DNA of 64,000 bases from the NCBI GenBank assembly GCA_034421295.1, contig DAOUKM010000003.1:197194-261193 (forward strand), read 5' to 3'. Positions 17,003-27,000 of the stretch are shown here, piece by piece. The DNA comes from CAUZIR01 sp034421295. GTDB taxonomy: Bacteria > Chloroflexota > Dehalococcoidia > Lucifugimonadales > UBA2962. A program made the position numbers and the translations under genes. The notes under the pieces are model-generated. The model had not been told where the DNA came from, made no database searches, and worked only from the letters and a program-made list of their open reading frames with translations. How positions within the stretch are numbered: the stretch's first letter is position 1; every line of letters begins with the position of its first letter.

Positions 17003-17106
17003 TCGGAGAAACATATTGTGGCCGTTGGTTGGGATGGTGCTGTCAGAGGGCTATTGCGGCCCAAGACTAAGCTTGGACCAGCTCATGGCGAGTGCAGGTC
17101 ACTGAG

Positions 17107-17844
17107 ATGAGCGAATCCTGCCGCTTGCCTACCCGCCGCATAGGTGACTTGGATGCAGCCAAACGCAAGCCCATATCGGTAAAGCCTGAAGATCGGCTTG
17201 AAGTCGCAATGAAGATCATGCGATCGAGAGACTTCTCCCAATTGCCGGTGATGTCAAATGACCGTGAAGTCCGTGGAGTCATCACATGGAAGTCGATTGG
17301 TGAAGGGACGGCGCCGGGTTCTCCGTGTGAATTCGTCCATGAGTGTATGGAGCGCCCCGCAAGAGTGATCGGCATTGACGCCCCTTTGCTCGACGCAACT
17401 GACGAGATTGCGGATGGTTACGTTCTGGTTAGGGGAAAAGATGGAATGCTTGCAGGCATCGTTACAGCCAGCGATTTTGCGATCCAGTTCAGGCGGCTTG
17501 CAGAGCCGTTCCTGATAATTGAGGAGATTGAGCTTCATCTGCGAAAGCTTGTTGATGGAAAATTCTGTCCTGATGAATTGCGAGGAGTGGTACACGGAAG
17601 GCGCAGCCGACTGGCTAGTGGTCCAGATGACCTCGGTCTGGAAGAATTCTGTAGGCTTTTGGAGCTATCAGAGAACTGGAAGCGGCTCGGCCTAGACATT
17701 TGCCGAACGCCCTTCCTGAAACAACTGAAACATGTAAAGGGCATCCGGAACAAGATTATGCATTTCAATCCCGAGGGCCCGGATCCCGAATATCTGGAGA
17801 GCCTGAACGCTTTTGCAGGTCGGCTTCGAATCTTGACAGCCTAA
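17107..17844 (+). CDS. CBS-domain pair fused to a C-terminal HEPN-like domain (paralogue 2)
   Basis: The protein has about 245 residues from the ATG at 17107; a GTG at 17092 is possible. It carries two CBS motifs (RDFSQLPVMSNDREVRGVIT and DGYVLVRGKDGMLAGIVTASD). The same C-terminal helical domain as the protein at 11281-12300 follows, with IRNKIMHF giving Arg214 and His219 of an R-x4-H motif. Shared runs such as PFLIIxEIExxLRxLV show common descent. The N-terminal FGYRRRG unit of paralogue 1 is absent. It lies downstream of higBA rather than DGQHR genes, so the CBS-HEPN unit occurs in two contexts in one region. Confidence 0.72.
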   Translation: MSESCRLPTRRIGDLDAAKRKPISVKPEDRLEVAMKIMRSRDFSQLPVMSNDREVRGVITWKSIGEGTAPGSPCEFVHECMERPARVIGIDAPLLDATDEIADGYVLVRGKDGMLAGIVTASDFAIQFRRLAEPFLIIEEIELHLRKLVDGKFCPDELRGVVHGRRSRLASGPDDLGLEEFCRLLELSENWKRLGLDICRTPFLKQLKHVKGIRNKIMHFNPEGPDPEYLESLNAFAGRLRILTA

Positions 17845-17973
17845 AGAGGGAGCCAATGTGCCCTCAGGCAGCGGACTACCCTGTCGATGGGACCGTACCT
17901 CTGCTGACAGTGCTTCTCAGCTTAGTGCGAATACTATCCATAGAATCCCTCGATCCCTGTCACGACCGACCCA

Positions 17974-18415
17974 TCAGGCCCTGCCGATTGACACAGACTC
18001 TTGTGAAGTCAAAGTCCGCCGTCCTCGCCCCAACCAATGGCAGTACCGTCCATCCTCACTTCGCACTGTGGCCACTGTCTGCGCTAGCGGAGATGGACTC
18101 TCCATCCGGCGGATGAACAGGGCGAGCCACTCCCGGGACATCGGGAAGGCCCGCACGAAGTCCGAGTGGTGCTTGAAGCCTAGAACTGCGGTGGCTTCAC
18201 GGATGCCCTGCGTCGTCAGGTAGTACCGTCTGCTCGACGGCAGGTGGGCGGTGCCGTGGTTCACCCTCCCGGCGATTCCGTCGGCCAGAAGTTCGGTCAG
18301 CTCCCGGCGGACCGTCGCGTGAGGCCGGTCTAGAGTGACCGCCAGTTCCGCCGAATCGACGAACGGCGTCCGGCTGAGATCGTTGATAAGTTTCTATATG
18401 CGAATGCCACACATC
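17974..18415 (-). pseudogene. Truncated copy of the relaxation-like gene
   Basis: From about 18415 the minus strand reads a start region with an in-frame TAG, then TPFVDSAELA, HGTAHLPSSRRYYLTTQGI and FVRAFPMSREWLALFIRRM. These align with residues 1-110 of the protein at 8264-10105. Homology fades after about 18110 and the frame ends at 17974. Both an early stop and loss of the rest make it non-functional. The upstream motif at 18419-18435 is conserved with the intact copy. Confidence 0.8.
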
Positions 18416-18418
18416 GAT

Positions 18419-18435
18419 TGTGTCAGAACGTATGT
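18419..18435. promoter_or_regulatory. Second copy of the relaxation-gene upstream motif
   Basis: TGTGTCAGAACGTATGT matches 15 of 17 bases of the site at 10114-10130 and sits at the same place relative to the start of the truncated gene. Confidence 0.42.
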
Positions 18436-18534
18436 GCGCGCCCATACTGCACTGTCTGTTTAGCCGGATGAGGTTGAGTCGGCTGATCGGCCCAATTCCA
18501 TGAACCTACGAGCAGTGGCTCAGTTTGAAAAGGG

Positions 18535-18849
18535 TTAGGCTCTCCCCAGATCTTCGATCGAAACGTTCCCCCATTCGTCGACCCTGACCAGCTCACGTCT
18601 CTCGCCGCCGAAGGCCATCATCCCTATCCAGACGAGCCCCCAGAACCCCAAGGTCAGGGCCGTGAGGATCAGGTGCAGGATGTGATTCGGCCGATGTCCC
18701 CGGATCAGGACGGCTTGGAGGTTGCTCTGGGACTCGACTCTGCGGCCTCGGGCGACCTGGCTGGCAACCAATCGGGCCAGTGCCTCGGCGCGCTCCTCGA
18801 CGGTCTTGCGCTGCGTTGGATCTTGGGAGTGGGTGATTTCGTCCGACAC
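18535..18849 (-). CDS. Small membrane protein, unknown function
   Basis: A GTG at 18849 has GAGGAG six bases upstream and gives about 104 residues. A longer frame from a TTG at 18885 lacks a ribosome site. The N-terminal half is charged (KTVEERAEALARLVASQVARG). The motif NHILHLILTALTLGFWGLVW forms one membrane helix, and a soluble tail follows. Similar helices with a HxxHL...W pattern occur in small proteins of many high-GC bacteria. No function is known. Confidence 0.6.
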   Translation of the reverse strand: MSDEITHSQDPTQRKTVEERAEALARLVASQVARGRRVESQSNLQAVLIRGHRPNHILHLILTALTLGFWGLVWIGMMAFGGERRELVRVDEWGNVSIEDLGRA

Positions 18850-19129
18850 AGGTGTCTCCTCGAACGACGGTTGGGTCTGTGACAACGGCCAACACGCGAG
18901 GCCGACGAGGAGACAAGAAGTCCCTCCCGCCGCTGGAAGTCCCAGCCTCGCAGGTAGCCGTTGTCACGCCGCAAGTGTCGAGGCGTGGCTGCATGTTGTC
19001 AACCCGGTTCGTGGTACCATAAGGGTTGATCAAGATCAGGGTCTATGAACCTGCCCAGAGTCCGGTGGTTGACTACAGGTGACTAGCCGCGGGTAGGCTG
19101 TCTAGCCCAACCCAAGAGGACGAGAGAGC

Positions 19130-19324
19130 ATGGCCACTGAGCAAATGAAGATCGGCCCTGCGGTTATGCAGGTCCGAGTCCAGAACTGGCCGGACGGTGA
19201 GCCAGGTGTTTGGGTGCAGATAGGCGAGGGCCAATACCACTTCACGCTCGCCGGTGCGAAGCGGCTCAAGGACGCCCTGGAGAGACAGATTAGGCACGCC
19301 GAAGATGCCAGAACAGCCGAGTGA
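19130..19324 (+). CDS. Small hypothetical protein
   Basis: The protein has 64 residues from an ATG at 19130 with GAGG and GAGAG upstream. It looks like a compact beta-strand unit (VQNWPDGEPGVWVQIGEGQY) followed by one helix (LAGAKRLKDALERQI). It overlaps the next small ORF by 20 bp in another frame, which suggests coupling. No family is recognised. Confidence 0.48.
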   Translation: MATEQMKIGPAVMQVRVQNWPDGEPGVWVQIGEGQYHFTLAGAKRLKDALERQIRHAEDARTAE

Positions 19325-19475
19325 CTCAGAGACCGTTCTACTCGGCGAGTTGAGGCGCCACTATGCCACGACGGCAGATCTGGCAAAGATGGAGACCCGT
19401 CTGACCTACAGGTTGGTAATGGCCGTGATAGCGTGTGTGGGCGCCTCAGCTGCGATCGTAGCTGCACTTACATGA
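19305..19475 (+). CDS. Small coiled-coil and membrane-anchor protein
   Basis: The likely start is the ATG at 19305, giving 56 residues. The first 35 are a charged helix (LRRHYATTADLAKMETRL) and the last 20 a membrane segment (LVMAVIACVGASAAIVAAL). The layout resembles short DUF1640-like or phage holin-accessory proteins, but this is only a resemblance. Confidence 0.42.
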   Translation: MPEQPSDSETVLLGELRRHYATTADLAKMETRLTYRLVMAVIACVGASAAIVAALT

Positions 19476-19615
19476 GGATGGCCTGATGCCTACAGGGCCA
19501 GAAGGGCCCCCGCAACGCCAGCGCATGCGCGTCCACTGCCGTGAGAGTCGCCACCGGCCAGATTGAGGAACAGTAACATGTTTCTCCCCTGACATCCGTT
19601 CTGTAGAATCCATGG

Positions 19616-20156
19616 GTGAATCGCCTCCCCCAGAAGAAGCGTAGACAGATCCTCCTGATGCTCGTCGAGGGTGCCTCGATGAGATCAGCGGCGAGGGTGG
19701 CGGGGGTCAGCCGCCAGACAGTCACCAGACTCCTGCTCGAGACCGGAAGTGTGGCTTGGCGGTTCCATGACAAGACCGTCCGGGGTGTCTAGGCCGGTGA
19801 TGCCCAGTGCGACGAAATCTGATCTTCGCATACTGCAAGCGCCTTAACGTCACTGAAATTAAGGGCTCTCCTGTTTGGGCTGGCGATGTCTGGACTTGGG
19901 GATGGCCTTCGACGCCGACACTAAGCTGATCGTGTCCCTTGCCGTGGAAGATCGCAGCCGGTGGGCCGCGACGTTCATGGGCGACCTTGCCAGCAGGTTC
20001 TCACGGCTGGAGCAGTTGACCACGGATGGACACCCAGCCTACCCGTTGAGGCGAATCCGTCCGATGGTGGAGTCGCTGGTAGGCATCCACCATCGTGGTG
20101 ACTGTGGGCTCAGAAGAACAGTTACGCATCGGTCAATACCATTACGCACTGTTTAG
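19616..20156 (+). mobile_element. Broken IS1-like transposase
   Basis: A GTG at 19616 opens RLPQKKRRQILLMLVEGASM and an HTH (AARVAGVSRQTVTRLL), the N-terminus of IS1-family transposases. It stops at 19792. A QCDEI-like piece follows in another position, then a frame from 19875 reads FDADTKLIVSLAVEDR and MGDLASRF, then LTTDGHPAY, which are the DDE-domain core. At least one stop and one frameshift break it, and the 3' part is missing. Terminal inverted repeats were not found by eye. Confidence 0.75.
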
Positions 20157-22181
20157 CTTTGCCGCTATGTTACTGGGTAGGTCTATTTTGTACGTCTTTT
20201 CGAATTCCTGAATTCCCCCGAATTGACTGGCAAAAGCCGCTGCGATATCGATTCCCCTCTGCTGCGCCAAAGTTAGAGCAGTTTCGGCCTCAACCCAATT
20301 CCGTACCAATACCCAACAAATGGCTCGGGTGACATAGGCAGCATCAAAGCTAGGCTCTAATTCGATCGCCTTAGTGAAGTCTAGGATCGCGAGTCTGTAC
20401 TCGCCCTTACGAAATTGGACGGATCCTCGTCCAACCAACGCGTCCGTAGACTGTGGATCGAGAGCTATTGCCTTCACGAAGTCCTGCATCGACAGGTCAA
20501 GTTTGCCATCAAGAAGAAAAGCCGAGCCACGCTCGATCAATGCGTCGACCGACTCAGGATCTAAATTCAGTGCCCTGTCAAAGTCGTGAATCGCCAAGTC
20601 GTAGGCAGCCTTAAGAGCATAAGCCTTCCCTCGTTCTACAAGTGTGTCGACTGACTCAGGATCTAGTTTTAGAGCATGACAGAAGTCCTGAACCGCCAAG
20701 TCATGCTCACCTTTGGCAAGCCTGGCGGAACCGCGACTGCTATAAGCTGGAGCAAGACCTAGTTCTGCCTCTATGGCGGTGTCGAAATTCTGAATCGCCA
20801 TCTCGTATTCACCCATGTGGGCATAGGCTGCGCCCCGCCCGACAATTGCATCGGTATATGCCGGATCAAGCGTCGTGGCCTTATCGAACGCTCGTATCGC
20901 CAAATTATACTGACCTCTCGCGAAATAGATTTTGCCGCATCCGACGAGGGCATCGGCCGAATCTGGTGCTCTCTGCAAAGCCCTATGGAAGTCATCTAGT
21001 GCCGAGTCGTAATCGCCATTGCTTGCGTAGGCGACGCCGCGGCCGACAAAGGCAGCACCGAGCTTGGAGTCCAATTCAATTGCCCTAGTAAAATCCCTAA
21101 TTGCCAGATCATACTCCTGCCTGTTGAGGTAAGCTCCCGCTCGGCCGATGAGTGCCTTGACAAAATATGGATCCAACTCCAATGCTCTGCTGAGATCTCG
21201 TACGGCCAGATCGTGCTTACCTGCATCGCCGTAGGCAAGGCCCCGTCCACCAAAGGCATTGGCCGACCTTGGGTTCCACTCCAATGCCTTGTTGTAATCT
21301 CTGAATTCGAGATCATGTTTCCCCATGCTCCCGTATGCAAGGCCCCGGCCGACAAGAGCGTTGACCGAGTTCGATTCTAGTTCCAGCGCTTTGTTATAGT
21401 CCTGAATTTCTAGTTCATGCTCACCCTTGCTTCCATATGCAGTTGCTCTCCCGATGTATGCCAAATAATGGCTGGGATTGAGTGCGATAGACACACTGTG
21501 CCGTTCGATCGCCTCATCATAATTCCCCATCGTCCATTGAGCATGGCCTGTGTAGAAGGCTGCAAAAGAATGTTTGTGTTTGTTCTGATATTTGATGAAT
21601 CCATGAAGATCGTTATAGATGGTTTCCAGACTCACGCCATGACTTTTTCTCAGATACTCCAGCATATAAGCCTTGATATCTTTGGGTATTAGGACAATAT
21701 CAGTTGGCTCCACATAGCCCTGGACAGGTTGGACAAATATGCTCTTCTGAGCAATAATGCGGTTGGCCGGAATGCGTGGCTCCAGTATTGGGTATGCCAG
21801 TTTGTCCAGTAGGATGACACGGCCATCTTCTTCGGGTCGACTGTCACAGGCAAAAAACAATGCGATGTTGTAATCTGTGGTGAAGTCGATCAAATTAGTT
21901 GGACAACCAAAGTGCTGGAGCTGTGCAAGTAGATCATCTTGGTTGGGAAGTCCAACGAAGTCCTTGGCGGTCCTAAGCATGATATCTTGGGCGACTGTAG
22001 CATCAAAAGTCGTCATGTCGAAATCTGAATACTCGGTAAGAAGTTGCGAATAGAGATTAAACAGACTCGATGCGACGCGGTCATGCGACTTGGCTTCGCC
22101 ACGATATATGTAGTTACCTCCGGTCGACTTCTCGGCCAGCTGTTGCGTCGCTTGAATTACTTTATTGAATTGGTTGTTCAT
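20142..22181 (-). CDS. FRG-domain protein with about 13 TPR repeats
   Basis: This protein has 679 residues. The first 170 are an FRG domain, with YIYRGE at 25-29 and the later QHFGCPTNLIDFTTD typical of this domain. From about 205 to 660 lie roughly thirteen 34-residue tetratricopeptide repeats (for example GRGLAYGDAGKHDLAVRD), highly alike, so recently amplified. TPRs serve protein-protein contacts; the FRG domain is of unknown activity and is often found in anti-phage contexts. The stretch looks lower in GC than the core genes, a sign of transfer. It has a start at 22181 with GGGGAAGG about 12 bases upstream, and runs convergent to the IS1 wreck. Confidence 0.85.
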   Translation of the reverse strand: MNNQFNKVIQATQQLAEKSTGGNYIYRGEAKSHDRVASSLFNLYSQLLTEYSDFDMTTFDATVAQDIMLRTAKDFVGLPNQDDLLAQLQHFGCPTNLIDFTTDYNIALFFACDSRPEEDGRVILLDKLAYPILEPRIPANRIIAQKSIFVQPVQGYVEPTDIVLIPKDIKAYMLEYLRKSHGVSLETIYNDLHGFIKYQNKHKHSFAAFYTGHAQWTMGNYDEAIERHSVSIALNPSHYLAYIGRATAYGSKGEHELEIQDYNKALELESNSVNALVGRGLAYGSMGKHDLEFRDYNKALEWNPRSANAFGGRGLAYGDAGKHDLAVRDLSRALELDPYFVKALIGRAGAYLNRQEYDLAIRDFTRAIELDSKLGAAFVGRGVAYASNGDYDSALDDFHRALQRAPDSADALVGCGKIYFARGQYNLAIRAFDKATTLDPAYTDAIVGRGAAYAHMGEYEMAIQNFDTAIEAELGLAPAYSSRGSARLAKGEHDLAVQDFCHALKLDPESVDTLVERGKAYALKAAYDLAIHDFDRALNLDPESVDALIERGSAFLLDGKLDLSMQDFVKAIALDPQSTDALVGRGSVQFRKGEYRLAILDFTKAIELEPSFDAAYVTRAICWVLVRNWVEAETALTLAQQRGIDIAAAFASQFGGIQEFEKTYKIDLPSNIAAKLNSA

Positions 22182-22669
22182 AGATCATAGCCTTCCCCAG
22201 CGATTGAGTTGATAGGATGCGGGATCCATGGCGCGGTCAGGGTCGCCGTACCAAGCCATTTCGCGAAGCGCTACGCCGCCGACGGTATATTTGGGGTCCG
22301 GCTGGGAGAGGATAGCCCTGCCGCTCAATCCGGACCACTTTGACTGTAGTCACCGAGGGTAAGTCTCTGGTTGGGCAGAATTTACCGAGAGCAAGGAACG
22401 GGCGGAGTCCTTGGCGGTAAGCATGCGCATCCCCGAATTCGACGATGTGGTGGAGGTGGTTGAGCGGTCGAGCATCCGGCAGTACGACGCCGCGGAAGGT
22501 CGCCTTGTGCCTTAGTAGTAGGTGTGGGCGCGTTGCCTCTAGCGATATGGCGCAGCATTGTGACGGATCGTCAGTCGAGTACGGCGCAGCAGGGTCTGCT
22601 GAATAAGCTTTGCCAGAAGGGGTCCGAGACACTTGGTCGCGAAATCCTTTCGGTCCGAATGGCCCGGGG
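22182..22669. other. 488-bp stretch without a recognised gene
   Basis: This stretch lies between the FRG-TPR start and the IS630 remnant. Open frames on the minus strand here (to 22237) lack family resemblance. It may be old insertion-sequence DNA. Confidence 0.4.
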
Positions 22670-22906
22670 CTACGCGTTGCAAGCGCCTCCTGGCTGAACC
22701 TGGTGGAGCGCTGGTTTGCACTGCCCACTGAAAAGCAGCTGCGCCGGGGCGTGCATCGGAGCAGCTGCGACCTACAAGGTGCCATCCGCCTGTACCTGCG
22801 GACCACCAACAGAAACCCCAGACCCTTTGTCTGGACCAAGACCGCCGATCAGGTGCTGTCCAACGTGACACGCTTCTGCCAACGTACTTTAGATACAAGA
22901 CGCTAG
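22670..22906 (+). mobile_element. IS630-family transposase C-terminal remnant
   Basis: The plus frame reads SASWLNLVERWFALPTEKQL, then RLYLRTTNRNPRPFVWTKT and ADQVLSNVTRFCQR. This is the end of an IS630-type DDE transposase, including its WLN-E-WF and PFVWTKTAD signatures. The catalytic core upstream is missing and the next 480 bases upstream show no match. It ends next to the DUF5677-like gene. Confidence 0.82.
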
Positions 22907-22908
22907 GC

Positions 22909-23817
22909 TCACTTGCCGTGGCTCACGGCTAGGGCCGCTATCTTTCTCGCTTGTACGTCCGTGTCGGGGTAGCGGGATAGACCGAACGTAGTCAGAGAGG
23001 ATAGAGCCATGAGTACGAGATCCATGCACTCTTTCGAGTCTGCTGACCAGCCGAGTTCCTCGGTCTCCAGCATATCCCCTATTCTAGGGTGAACAGCCTT
23101 GCTTCCCAACGCGTACAAGCGTTTCATAGCCTTCAGAAGCTCACTGTCCTTCGACTCTGGCAGTCCAAGGGGATGGAGCGAGAATCCTTGCACTAGCTCT
23201 TCTGAGTTGGGTGGATCCCAATAAGCAGTGGGCTTCTTGGGGACAACGCCGCCAAAGTACTTTTGTCTAATCTTCGTTTGTCTGTCCTTATGGGACTGGA
23301 TCTCTTCTCTAGTGGCCTGTTTGCGCCAAAGCTGTAAGGACGCGCCATCGGACAGCCAGAAGTAGGCCTCTGCCCAGCAGTACTTCTCAAATTCCCTATA
23401 CTGACTATGCTTGTCCAAGAATTGGAGTGTTAGTGCCCGATCATAGATCATCCGGTAGCATGCCAATACGTCCATAGGGCTTCCGACAGCCATTGCCCAG
23501 CAGGCTGTCCTGGCCAAAGAGAGTCCCCTGGCCATCATCTTGGACACTATGATCCCCTTGCTGGTATTGGCGAATCCTTGAGCCTTCAAGATGTCTATGC
23601 CCTCCATTGTCACGGACCAAAGGCTTGAAACATCTTCGAAGATTGGTGAATTCCACACGGTCTCCCTGTTCTTAACAGACCACTCTGAGGAAAGATTGCC
23701 CAGAATAAATCGGATCAACGGAGTTTCAACAGATGCCATGGATAAACCGTCCTGCGAGGACAGGAGATCTGACGGCGTGAAGAGACCACTCTCGCTTCGT
23801 TCCCAATTCGCGGCCAT
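22909..23817 (-). CDS. DUF5677-like protein
   Basis: This helical protein of 302 residues has an ATG at 23817 with GGAGG nine bases upstream. The centre (MMARGLSLARTACWAMAVG, then YRMIYDRALTLQFLDKH) resembles DUF5677 proteins, which are HEPN-like. A later ALGSKAVHPR segment has the Arg/His flavour of that fold, though a canonical R-x4-H is not clear. Function is unknown. It is divergent from the restriction-modification gene across a 196-bp gap, so a shared control region is possible. Confidence 0.52.
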   Translation of the reverse strand: MAANWERSESGLFTPSDLLSSQDGLSMASVETPLIRFILGNLSSEWSVKNRETVWNSPIFEDVSSLWSVTMEGIDILKAQGFANTSKGIIVSKMMARGLSLARTACWAMAVGSPMDVLACYRMIYDRALTLQFLDKHSQYREFEKYCWAEAYFWLSDGASLQLWRKQATREEIQSHKDRQTKIRQKYFGGVVPKKPTAYWDPPNSEELVQGFSLHPLGLPESKDSELLKAMKRLYALGSKAVHPRIGDMLETEELGWSADSKECMDLVLMALSSLTTFGLSRYPDTDVQARKIAALAVSHGK

Positions 23818-24013
23818 ATTCGACTACCTCCGATGGCTCATCTGAAATTGCAACTTTCGCTAATGCGTCACCGATAGGGTTGAAGGCCCAGAGGACGACA
23901 GCAGATGAACTGTACCTCTCTCCGCCTCTTCCAGCGCAACAGCTTCAGCTAGGGGGCATGAGGACGACTTTGAAGGGGAGCGAGGTTGAATTGGCCAATC
24001 CTTGGGCGGACGC

Positions 24014-27000
24014 ATGAGCACAACGAAGTTTGATACAGCTGTCGAGACCTATCTTGTCCACCTTCGCCAGATCAGGGCGTCCGGTGGGGCGACGGGCGAG
24101 CGTTCTTACTACGCTCCTCTGACCAACCTATTGAATGCCATTGGGGGCACTCTCCGGCCTAAGGTGTTCTGTGTCGGTGAGTTAGCACAGCAGGGTGCCG
24201 GGCATCCGGACATTGGCTTATATGGCGCCAAGCAGGTCCAACGGGGGAGAGCGCGCCAAGGACAGGTCCCAGAATGCGGTGTGATGGAGGTTAAGCCTGT
24301 CGGAGATGACGCCTGGCTGACCGCATCCAGCGACCAAGTGAGCCGCTATTGGAACAGGTACCGGCTCGTGCTGGTCACCAACACACGCGACTTCGTGCTT
24401 CTTGGTGAGGACACGGCAGGCAATCCCGTCAAGCTGGAGACTCTCAGGCTGGCGCATTCCGCGAAAGAGTTCGAGTCGAAGCTGCAGAAGCCCCGTGCCT
24501 TCGCTCGAGAGGCCGGCGCCGGACTTGGTGAATATCTCTGCCGCGCCCTCTCCCATCGCGCAATCCTTGTTGAGCCGAGGGACGTAGCCTGGCTCCTAGC
24601 TTCTTACGCCCGCGACGGCTTGGCGCGGGTGGAGGCAGCAGGCGACACGCCTTCCTTGGGCGGTATCCGCTCGGCGTTGGAGCAGGCGCTGGGCGTGCGC
24701 TTTGAGGACGAACGCGGCGCCGCCTTCTTCCGGTCCTCCCTAGTGCAAACGCTCTTCTACGGCGTCTTCTCCTCCTGGGTACTCTGGTCACGTCAGACAC
24801 CTTCGCCTAACGGCCCTTTCAACTGGCGTGAAGCTGTCTGGCATCTCCGAGCGCCAGTTCTCCGAGCACTCTTCCAGCAGTTGTCAGATCCCGGCCGGCT
24901 GAGGTCCCTTGGCCTTGTCGAGGTGTTGGACTGGACAGCGGACGCTCTAGATCGGGTGAAGCGGGACGCCTTCTTCGACCGCTTTGACCAAGGCGAGGCC
25001 GTCCCTTACTTCTACGAGCCTTTCTTGGAGGCGTTCGATCCCGCGCTGCGCAAACAACTGGGCGTCTGGTACACGCCCTCCGAAGTGGTGCGCTACATGG
25101 TCGCCCGGGTTGACCGCGCGCTCAAGGATGACCTTGGCATTGCCGATGGGTTGGCTGCCGAGAACGTGTATATCCTCGACCCCTGCTGCGGCACTGGAAC
25201 ATACTTGGCCGAGGTGCTGCGCCGCATCGCCGCCAACCTTGATGGCCGCGGAGTCGGAGCACTCACCGGTGTCCATGTAAAGCAGGCGGCTACGTCGCGG
25301 GTGTTTGGGTTCGAGATCATGCCCGCCCCTTTCGTCGTCGCCCATCTACAAGTTGGACTGACTTTGCAAGAGCTAGACGCCCCGCTCACCGATGACGGTT
25401 CGGAGCGAGCTGGTATCTTCCTTACCAACGCCCTCACTGGCTGGGAACCCAAGGAGAGTAGGACGATTCCATTCCCGGAACTGGAAGAGGAGCGAGAACG
25501 TGCCGAACACGTGAAGCAGGAGGCGCCAGTTCTCGTCATCATGGGCAATCCACCCTACAACAGCTTCGCTGGGATGGCGGTGGACGAGGAACGCGAACTC
25601 TCGACCGCCTACAAGAATACCAAACGGGTGCGACACCCGGAGGGTCAAGGACTGAACGACTTATACGTACGCTTCTTCCGTATGGCGGAGCGTCGTATCG
25701 CTGATAGGACGGGCCAAGGCATCGTCTGCTTCATCTCCAACTACTCGTGGTTGGACGGCCTCTCTTTTACTGGCATGAGGGAGCGCTATCTAGAGGCCTT
25801 CGACGCCATCCGAATCGACAATCTGAACGGCGACAAGTACAGGACTGGCAAGAGGACCCCGGAAGGCGACCCCGACCCCAGCATCTTCTCCTCGCCGGAG
25901 GATCCGGTCGGCATCCAGGTCGGCACGGCAATCACAACGCTTGTGCGGAAGGCCAGCCACGCGCCGTCAAGGACAGTCAGCTTCCGCCATCTCTGGGGAC
26001 AGAGGAAGCGGGAGGAGTTGACAGCAACGGCAGGAGCCGAGCCGGATTCCATCTACGACAGCTTCGACCCGAGTCTGCCGCTTGGCTTGCCATTCGCCCG
26101 ACTAGCGGTCAGCAACGGCTGGCACAACTGGCCCTCCCTGCCGGAACTGTTCCCCGTCTCGTTTCCCGGAGTCAAGACAAGCCGTGACGCTTTCTTGGTA
26201 GATGTAGATCTCGACCAGCTAAGGGAACGTGTCGCCGACTACTTCAACCCGGACCTGAGTCACGAGGAGATAACCAGACGCTATCCAATCGTGATGAATG
26301 AAAGGGCTAGGTTCAACGCCCGCGCGGTCCGTGACCAACTGCTCAAACGAGGTGGACCGGTAGATTCCGGCTACATCCGGTATTCCTACAGGCCATTCGA
26401 CAATCGGTGGCTCTACTGGGAATCGGACGGAGGTTTGCTTGACCGCCCTCGCGCCGAATACAAACCCCAAGTGTTTGATGGGAACCTTTGGCTTTGTGCT
26501 GTTCCTCGCTTGCGGAGAGACGCTGAGGAACCACAAGTTGCTGTGACCCCTCATATGGCATCACTCCATTTGAACGAATGGGGTGCAAGCATGTTCCCCG
26601 CCTACCTTCGCACCGAAGCTCTCAGGACCGACAAACCCGACGCGGAGCGCCATCCGAATGTGTCGGACGCGGCCCGACGCTACCTCGACCGCTTGGGCCT
26701 CAGGGTTGAGGACTTGCTCCATTACGTCCTTGCCGTCATGCACGATCCCGCCTACCGGCGTGACAACGCCGGAGCGTTACGGATGGAGTGGCCCCGCATT
26801 CCACTACCGGATTGGCCGGAAGGAGTCTCACCTAGCGCGGCGAAGGAACTGGTGGCCTCTGCTGCACGTGGTCAGGAGTTGGCCGCGTTGCTGGACTCTG
26901 ACACACTTGTCCCCGGCGTCACAAGGGGAACACTACAGCCACAGGTGGCTGCGGTTGCCGTTCCATCCACCACCTGCGGCGGCAACATGACCTACGACGA

